Of a stretch of DNA of 27,494 nt, positions 22,773 through 27,494 are shown piece after piece. Under the pieces are notes generated by a model. The model was not told the DNA's origin. It ran no database searches and saw nothing but the letters and a program-made list of their open reading frames with translations. The stretch lies in assembly GCA_934631985.1 (NCBI GenBank), contig CAKTYE010000034.1:1-27494 (forward strand), written 5' to 3'. Numbering within the stretch: position 1 is the first letter of the stretch; every line of letters begins with the position of its first letter. The position numbers and the translations under genes were made by a program. Source of the DNA: an uncultured Clostridia bacterium (GTDB lineage: Bacteria > Bacillota > Clostridia > Christensenellales > Aristaeellaceae).

Positions 22773-23783
22773 TCAGCGGCGCGCCTGCTTTTCCACCCAT
22801 TGGCTGGGAGAAAGTCCCATTTCCCGGGCAAAGGCGCGGGACAGGTTCGCGGCGTTTTGATAATGCAGATGCGTGGCAATGTCCACCAGCTTTTCCCCGG
22901 AAAGCAGCAGTCGTCCAGCTTCCTCCAAGCGCAGACGCTGCAAATATTTGGAGAAGGTCATGCCTGTTTCCTCGTGAAAGACGCGGCTGAAATAGCTGTA
23001 GCTGAGATTCATGACATTGGCGACCATCGCCATGTCCAGCGGTTCACAAAGGTGTTCCTGCACATACTGCCGTGCCCTGGCAACAATTTGGTGATTGCTG
23101 CCCTGCTCGCCGGCCTGCTGGTACAGGGCGTACAGATTGCAGCCTGCATCGCTGATACCCAGCACATTGCTTTCTGGGGACGGGGGAACGGCATTTGCAG
23201 CTATCAGGGCAAAATCGGCATTCAGCGGACGATAGCTCCAACCTGTCGGCGGCTGCCAGCGCACATCCGGCGAGGAGAACCGCACCAGCCGAAGTTGCTC
23301 GGGGGCCTCCATGGCATAATAGCGGAACAGCTCATTTGCAGGCGCTCCGGCCTGCCGTACAGCCGCGCACAGGGCTTCCTCCAGCTGCCTGCGGCGCTGC
23401 GGTTCCGTGTCGGTCATGCAGTTGACGGCACGAAGCGCCTGCTCTCGCATTTCCCTGCCGCTGCACGGCTTGACCAGAAAATCATGCACGCCTACGCGAA
23501 TAGCCTGCTGCGCATACTGAAACTGGTCATAGGCTGTCACAACAACGCACACGGTATAAGGCTGAAGCTGCTTGGCGGCCTGAATCAGCTCCAGCCCGGT
23601 CAGGCCGTTCATGCGAATGTCCGAAAAAAGCACATGTACCGTTTCCTTCTGAAAGACGCTCAGCGCTTCCTCGCCGGAGTAGGCGCAGCAAATGCTGTCG
23701 ATGTCAGCAATGCCGCACTTTTCCAGTCGACGGGCGGTGCCGTCGCAAATCATCTGGTCATCGTCAACGATCAGTACCCTCAT
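22773..23783 (-). CDS. Response regulator with AraC-type DNA-binding domain (YesN-like)
   Basis: A 336-residue regulator. The receiver (about 1-115) has acidic residues at DDD (7-9), the phosphorylation site D55 in FSDIRM, T83 and K105 in FLVKP. The C-terminal 100 residues are an AraC/XylS double helix-turn-helix (DMAMVANVMNLSYSYFSRVF, then LVDIATHLHYQNAANLSRAF). It overlaps the end of the sensor kinase gene by 20 nt. Such YesM/YesN pairs usually control nearby carbohydrate ABC transporters, here most likely the LplA/LplC-type system just upstream, or the PfkB kinase. Confidence 0.93.
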   Translation of the reverse strand: MRVLIVDDDQMICDGTARRLEKCGIADIDSICCAYSGEEALSVFQKETVHVLFSDIRMNGLTGLELIQAAKQLQPYTVCVVVTAYDQFQYAQQAIRVGVHDFLVKPCSGREMREQALRAVNCMTDTEPQRRRQLEEALCAAVRQAGAPANELFRYYAMEAPEQLRLVRFSSPDVRWQPPTGWSYRPLNADFALIAANAVPPSPESNVLGISDAGCNLYALYQQAGEQGSNHQIVARARQYVQEHLCEPLDMAMVANVMNLSYSYFSRVFHEETGMTFSKYLQRLRLEEAGRLLLSGEKLVDIATHLHYQNAANLSRAFAREMGLSPSQWVEKQARR

Positions 23784-25485
23784 GCACGCTCCGTCCTTTC
23801 TCCTGGGTAATGGGCAGCAGAATGGTCACACTGGTGCAGTCTGCACCGGAGGCCACGCGAAGAGATACGCACTCGCCGTAAAACAGCATTAGCCGCCGCC
23901 GAATATTGCTTAACCCAACGCCTTGCCCAGCAGATGCAAGCTGGGGCTGCGCCAGATAGGCATTCAGCTCCTCTTGACGTTGGGGATCGATGGGCTTGCC
24001 GTCGTTTGACACACGGATGCAGAGCATTCCCTCAGCGACCTGCTGAGAAAAGCTGACGGTCAGGTGCAGCGGCTTGCCCTTGATAAAGCCGTGTTGGATC
24101 GCATTTTCCAGCAGCGGCTGAAGCGTAAAGCGCGGCACGGATTGGGTTTCCAGGACGCGGGGCAGCTCCACTTGCAGCGTGATGGGACTGCCCTTCATGC
24201 CGCCCATGAAGCTCACATAGGCCCGCGCCATCTGCTTTTCCGCCGCCAGTGTGGCAGTAAACTGCTCCTCCAGGTTGTAATGCAATACCTGCCCCAACTG
24301 TGCGATAGCATCGCTTAGCGCCTCGTCCACCTCACGTTCCTCCAGCTGCAATTGCAGCCAGTAGAGAGAATTAAACAGAAAGTGGGGATTCAGCTGATAT
24401 TGCAGCGCGATCTGCTGGGCGCGGCGCTTGTCCTTTTCCTCCTGAAGCAGACGATGATAATATTCATTCACTCGGCTGTTCAGGCGCTTGAAGGCCGCCG
24501 CCAGATCGCCAGCCTCATCGTTCCAATGATCCGGCAGCCGCGCAGAGAGGTCTGCGCCCTCGGGCAGATCAAGCACCGCTCTGCGGGTCATTTCCAAATG
24601 GCTGAGCATGTTGCGCACCTGATAATGCACCGCTACCAGCAGCACTAAGCCCGTCAGCAGAACGACCGCCATGTTCATCAGTGCATTGTGCAGCGCCTGC
24701 GCACGAAGGGGCTGCATGGCTGTACCAATGATCAGGGTATAGCCCAGGCGTTCCAGGGGCTGCGCCACATAAAACGCGTTTTCGGACTGAAGGCTGCCGC
24801 TGCGCAGTCCCTGCGGCAGGGGAGGGGTCGTGCCGTCATAGGAATAGGCCAGTGCTTCGCCGTCCATGACCAGCATACCCTCCACGCCCTGCAAAATCTG
24901 GAACAATCGGTCTGTGCTGATGCTGCACATCACCACGCCGATGCGGGGCTGCATGCCGCTGTAGACGCCGTGGAAATAGCTGATGGTTCGCGCATCCGCG
25001 CGCATGGCGCTGCTCCAGCCAGCGCTTTGTCCGCTTTGCAGAAAGTCTGCATAGTCCGGCCGATTGGCCATGTAGGGCGCGTTGACGCACAGCCCGTAGC
25101 TTTCGGGCATTTTATCATCCGGGCGGACGAGCAGCACATCCGCGTTCAAGCCAGCCAGATGGCTTTCAGAGACCTCCACACGCCGCTGGACTTCAAACAT
25201 CAAATCGACAATGAAACGGTTGAGGTTCTGCTCCCGAAAAATGCGCGTTACATCGGGATCATAGGCAAGCTCCTGGGTCAGAATCTCCACCTGCGCCAGC
25301 GTGTTGTCCATTTCCTGCCCCAGCGTCCGCAGCATGACCAGATTGGCGTTATAGCATTCTTCCAGCTGCTGGTTCATTTCAATGCGGTAGGTATAAACGC
25401 AGATCACCGCACAGCCCAGCAGAATGATGACAGAAAACATGACGGTAAGCCTGCTGAGCAGTGAGCGCCGACGATGCTCCTCCAT
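23764..25485 (-). CDS. Sensor histidine kinase (YesM-like)
   Basis: A 573-residue membrane sensor. Membrane segments at about residues 14-34 and 268-288 frame a 230-residue extracellular sensing domain. A HAMP-like linker (289-345) leads to the His_kinase box QYQLNPHFLFNSLYW with phospho-acceptor H368. The ATPase domain has the N-box PLLENAIQHGF, SNDGKPID and GVGLSNIRRRL. AGGAGG lies 5 nt before the ATG, and a good promoter precedes it. It is first in a two-gene operon with the AraC-type regulator. The signal is probably an extracellular carbohydrate or a binding protein; this is inferred from family and position. Confidence 0.94.
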   Translation of the reverse strand: MEEHRRRSLLSRLTVMFSVIILLGCAVICVYTYRIEMNQQLEECYNANLVMLRTLGQEMDNTLAQVEILTQELAYDPDVTRIFREQNLNRFIVDLMFEVQRRVEVSESHLAGLNADVLLVRPDDKMPESYGLCVNAPYMANRPDYADFLQSGQSAGWSSAMRADARTISYFHGVYSGMQPRIGVVMCSISTDRLFQILQGVEGMLVMDGEALAYSYDGTTPPLPQGLRSGSLQSENAFYVAQPLERLGYTLIIGTAMQPLRAQALHNALMNMAVVLLTGLVLLVAVHYQVRNMLSHLEMTRRAVLDLPEGADLSARLPDHWNDEAGDLAAAFKRLNSRVNEYYHRLLQEEKDKRRAQQIALQYQLNPHFLFNSLYWLQLQLEEREVDEALSDAIAQLGQVLHYNLEEQFTATLAAEKQMARAYVSFMGGMKGSPITLQVELPRVLETQSVPRFTLQPLLENAIQHGFIKGKPLHLTVSFSQQVAEGMLCIRVSNDGKPIDPQRQEELNAYLAQPQLASAGQGVGLSNIRRRLMLFYGECVSLRVASGADCTSVTILLPITQEKGRSVHEGTDR

Positions 25486-25519
25486 GTCAGCCTCCTGTTA
25501 TCAAATTTTCTCGGACTTT

Positions 25520-25548
25520 ATTGTAGCGCAGAACGCACCGCGCTGCAA
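25520..25548 (-). promoter_or_regulatory. Sigma-A-type promoter of the two-component operon
   Basis: TTGCAG (25548-25543), a 17-nt spacer and TACAAT (25525-25520) on the minus strand. The -35 lies only about 5 nt after the T-tract of the terminator for the preceding binding-protein gene. The -10 region CGCTACAATAAAG (13 nt) is identical to that of the sugar operon promoter at 17643-17655. Confidence 0.85.
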
Positions 25549-25552
25549 CCAC

Positions 25553-25590
25553 AAAAAAGAGGGGACGGAAGCCTTTCAGCTCCCGTCCCC
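25553..25590 (-). terminator. Terminator of the LplA-like transporter operon
   Basis: The 12-nt arms 25561-25572 and 25579-25590 pair fully (one G-T), with a 6-nt loop, followed on the minus strand by TCTTTTTT. It lies 16 nt past the stop of the binding-protein gene. Confidence 0.9.
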
Positions 25591-25605
25591 CTGGTTGGAA
25601 AGATA

Positions 25606-27138
25606 TTAGTCAGCGAAGGTGTAGCTCGTGCCGTTCAGCTCGTTGTAGGCCGCCAGCAGCGAGGTGCGAACCTGCTCGCCGCCCATCGCCAGGTAGGTGC
25701 TTACATAAGAATCCCAATCCTTGTCCAGATCGGATTCGCCGGTGATGAACTTGATGCCGGCTTCCTTCACATAGGACTCCAGGTCGCTGTTGTGGGACAC
25801 GAAGTCATCCGAGGTCAAGCCCATGAACAGATCGGTGTACACCGGCACGTTGGTGTAGGTGGCAATGGAGGCTTGATACAGGCGGCTGGCCATGGTGTCG
25901 CTCAGGGAGCGGACGGAGTTCTCCACGGGGATGTAGTAGAAGAAGCGGTAGCACTGCATGTCGGCAACCTCGTTGCCCAGCTTGTCCTTGCCGTCGATGC
26001 CGAAGTACCAGTCGATGTCGCCGTTAGCGTCCTGGGTCCAGAACTGGCCCTCAACGCCCCACATCAGGGTACGCTGACCGTTGATGGAGCAGGCATAGTC
26101 GATCAGGGACAGCACGGCTTCCACATTCTTCGTGTTGTAGCCGATGGCGAAATAGTTCTCGCAGGGATCCTGCCCGATCACGCCAGACTTGCCGTCGGGG
26201 CCCACGGGAGGATTCATGATGGCGATGGAGTCTTCGGGGTTGGTCTCGGTGTAGGCATAACGCGCAACGGAGTTGCCCGCGCCGCTCCACCAGCTGTTCC
26301 ACACGCCAAATTCGCCGCGCACCCACTTTTCGTAGGTCTGCTGGTCATTGGCGGTGAACATTTCGGGGTCGATCAGGCCCTCGGCGTAGACGTCGCGCAG
26401 GTAGGTCAGCGCGGCCTTGTAGTCCTCGCTCAGCACATTGGTGATGACCTTGCCATCTTCGCCGAGGAAGTAGCACTGGTCGGGACGCGCACCGAAAGCG
26501 CCGAAGAAGGGGGTCAGAGAGTTGTAGGTACGGCTGCCGCTGAAGCCGTAGGTGTTCTTCTGCTGATCGCCATCGGGATCATCATTGGTGAAGGCGCGCA
26601 TGACATTCGTCCAGTCATCCAGGGTCACGGGCATCTCCAGACCCAGCTTTTCCAGCCAGTCGGTGCGGATGTTTTCCGTGAAGTAGGAGCGGGCGATGGT
26701 TACGCTGGGAATGCCGTAGATGCGACCGTCGATGCTGGTGCGCTTCAGCATGTCCTCGGCAGTGTAGCCATACACCGTGGACAGGTATTCCATGATGTGG
26801 GGATAGTTGCCGATCAGGTCGGTCAGGTCATAGAACGCGCCCTCGGCCGCATAGCCCTGGAAGGTGCTTGCGTCCATGAAGGCCACCAGATCCGGCACGT
26901 TACCGCCGGTGATGTACAGGGCCAGCTGCTGCTTCCAGTTGTCGCCGCCCTGGATCAGGTTCATGTCCACGCCGATGTCCTCGATGACCTTTTGACGGGT
27001 CATCTCGGTGAACTCGTTCATGGGACGGGAGGACTGGTAGAACATGTCGATCTTGACAGGTTCATCCGCCAGGGCCGAGACGCTGACCAGAGACAGCGCC
27101 ATGGCTGCGACCAGCAGGAAGGAAAGGAATTTCTTCAT
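25606..27138 (-). CDS. Extracellular solute-binding protein, LplA-like (carbohydrate)
   Basis: A 510-residue exported binding protein of the large LplA-type group within family 1. The signal peptide ends SVSALA before DEP, and unlike LplA proteins of Bacillus it has no lipobox cysteine. The mature part includes GGDNWKQQLALYITGGNVPD, the block RTDWLEKLGLEMPVTLDDW, and the Ca2+-loop-like DDPDGDQQKNTYGFSG, all typical of the group. A strong AGGAGG precedes the ATG. It follows an LplC-type permease gene and is the last gene of its operon. Oligosaccharides such as polygalacturonan or xylan fragments are common substrates of relatives, but none can be assigned here. Confidence 0.94.
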   Translation of the reverse strand: MKKFLSFLLVAAMALSLVSVSALADEPVKIDMFYQSSRPMNEFTEMTRQKVIEDIGVDMNLIQGGDNWKQQLALYITGGNVPDLVAFMDASTFQGYAAEGAFYDLTDLIGNYPHIMEYLSTVYGYTAEDMLKRTSIDGRIYGIPSVTIARSYFTENIRTDWLEKLGLEMPVTLDDWTNVMRAFTNDDPDGDQQKNTYGFSGSRTYNSLTPFFGAFGARPDQCYFLGEDGKVITNVLSEDYKAALTYLRDVYAEGLIDPEMFTANDQQTYEKWVRGEFGVWNSWWSGAGNSVARYAYTETNPEDSIAIMNPPVGPDGKSGVIGQDPCENYFAIGYNTKNVEAVLSLIDYACSINGQRTLMWGVEGQFWTQDANGDIDWYFGIDGKDKLGNEVADMQCYRFFYYIPVENSVRSLSDTMASRLYQASIATYTNVPVYTDLFMGLTSDDFVSHNSDLESYVKEAGIKFITGESDLDKDWDSYVSTYLAMGGEQVRTSLLAAYNELNGTSYTFAD

Positions 27139-27197
27139 AGGAATGCCTCCTTTTTTATTTCAACAGACGCGCTGTCTGCTGAGAATCGCTTTGTGCG

Positions 27198-27494
27198 TCA
27201 ACCCTTCAGGGAGCCGACCATCACGCCCTTGACAAAGTAGCGCTGCAGGAAAGGATACACGCAGATGATGGGCAGCGCGGTGATGACGATCATGGCGCAC
27301 TTGAGCATTTCCGAGGGCATGGACTGTGCCGCGTCGTCATAGAGCAGGGTGTTGAATTCACTGGACATCAGGATCTGCCGCAGGATGGCCTGGATCGGAT
27401 ACTTCGTGCGATCCGTGATGAACAGGATGCTGTAGAAGTAAGCGTTCCAATAGCTGACCGCATAGAACAGGGTAATGGTCGCAATGGACGGCAG
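27198..27494 (-). CDS. Carbohydrate ABC transporter permease, LplC-like (partial, N terminus beyond window)
   Basis: The last 98 codons of a MalG/LplC-type permease read in from the window edge. The frame gives WNAYFYSILFITDRTKYPIQ, a variable loop, a final membrane segment (CAMIVITALPIICVYPFLQ) and the ending RYFVKGVMVGSLKG before the TGA at 27198-27200. This ending is diagnostic of the family. It lies 59 nt upstream of the LplA-like binding-protein gene on the same strand. The partner LplB-type permease is expected further upstream, outside the window. Confidence 0.92.
   Translation of the reverse strand: MPSIATITLFYAVSYWNAYFYSILFITDRTKYPIQAILRQILMSSEFNTLLYDDAAQSMPSEMLKCAMIVITALPIICVYPFLQRYFVKGVMVGSLKG

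Noticed and set aside
25474..27240. Long open frame (588 codons) on the plus strand opposite the LplA-like gene
   Set aside because: It is the antisense shadow of a clear binding-protein gene, has low-complexity Gly/Val/His-rich composition and no recognisable domain.
1..27494. CRISPR arrays, tRNA/rRNA genes, phage or transposase genes
   Set aside because: I saw no regularly spaced repeats, cloverleaf sequences or mobile-element proteins on either strand.

Overview
The window looks like a GC-rich, gut-type uncultured Firmicute (class Clostridia; a Christensenellales-like lineage is my guess, not shown by the sequence). Supporting traits are AGGAGG-type ribosome binding sites, a T-box leader, a YesM/YesN-type two-component pair, an LplA/LplC-type carbohydrate transporter and TTGACA/TACAAT-type promoters. 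The window is mainly a transport and surface-polysaccharide region: five ABC import systems occur in 27 kb. I see no transposase, phage gene, tRNA, rRNA or CRISPR array.

Layout. (1) 1-3314 (+): the 3' part of a BmpA-associated nucleoside-type ABC importer, with a double-NBD ATPase cut by the window edge and two permeases, overlapping start to stop. A bidirectional terminator follows. (2) 3455-7056 (-): a surface-glycan operon with its own promoter and a long leader. Its order is initiating phosphoglycosyl transferase, transketolase N half, transketolase C half, LicD; the last three are joined by ATGA overlaps. (3) 7094-8599 (-): a secreted caspase-like protein with an EF-hand-like loop and a FlgD-like C-terminal domain. 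(4) 8805-11967 (+): a tryptophan T-box (specifier TGG, acceptor-pairing TGGC) controlling trpX-trpY-trpZ. (5) 11973-16197 (-): an Fbp/AEP-type importer made of a binding protein, a fused double permease and an ATPase. (6) 16355-21731 (+): a GntR/LacI-hybrid regulator, then a separately promoted sugar ABC importer (binding protein and two permeases) ending in a TIM-barrel sugar isomerase/epimerase. (7) 21751-25548 (-): a PfkB sugar kinase, an AraC-type response regulator and its sensor kinase. (8) 25553-27494 (-): an LplA-like binding protein and the end of an LplC-like permease, cut by the window edge.

How the parts work together. Blocks 6-8 read as a carbohydrate uptake and catabolism locus: two importers, an isomerase, a kinase, one one-component regulator and one two-component regulator. 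Block 4 is amino-acid transport sensed through uncharged tRNA-Trp. Block 2 probably builds or decorates a cell-surface polymer. Across the window, genes for exported binding proteins are followed by GC-rich intercistronic hairpins before the membrane genes. None of the four binding proteins has a lipobox cysteine, which is unusual for a monoderm Firmicute.
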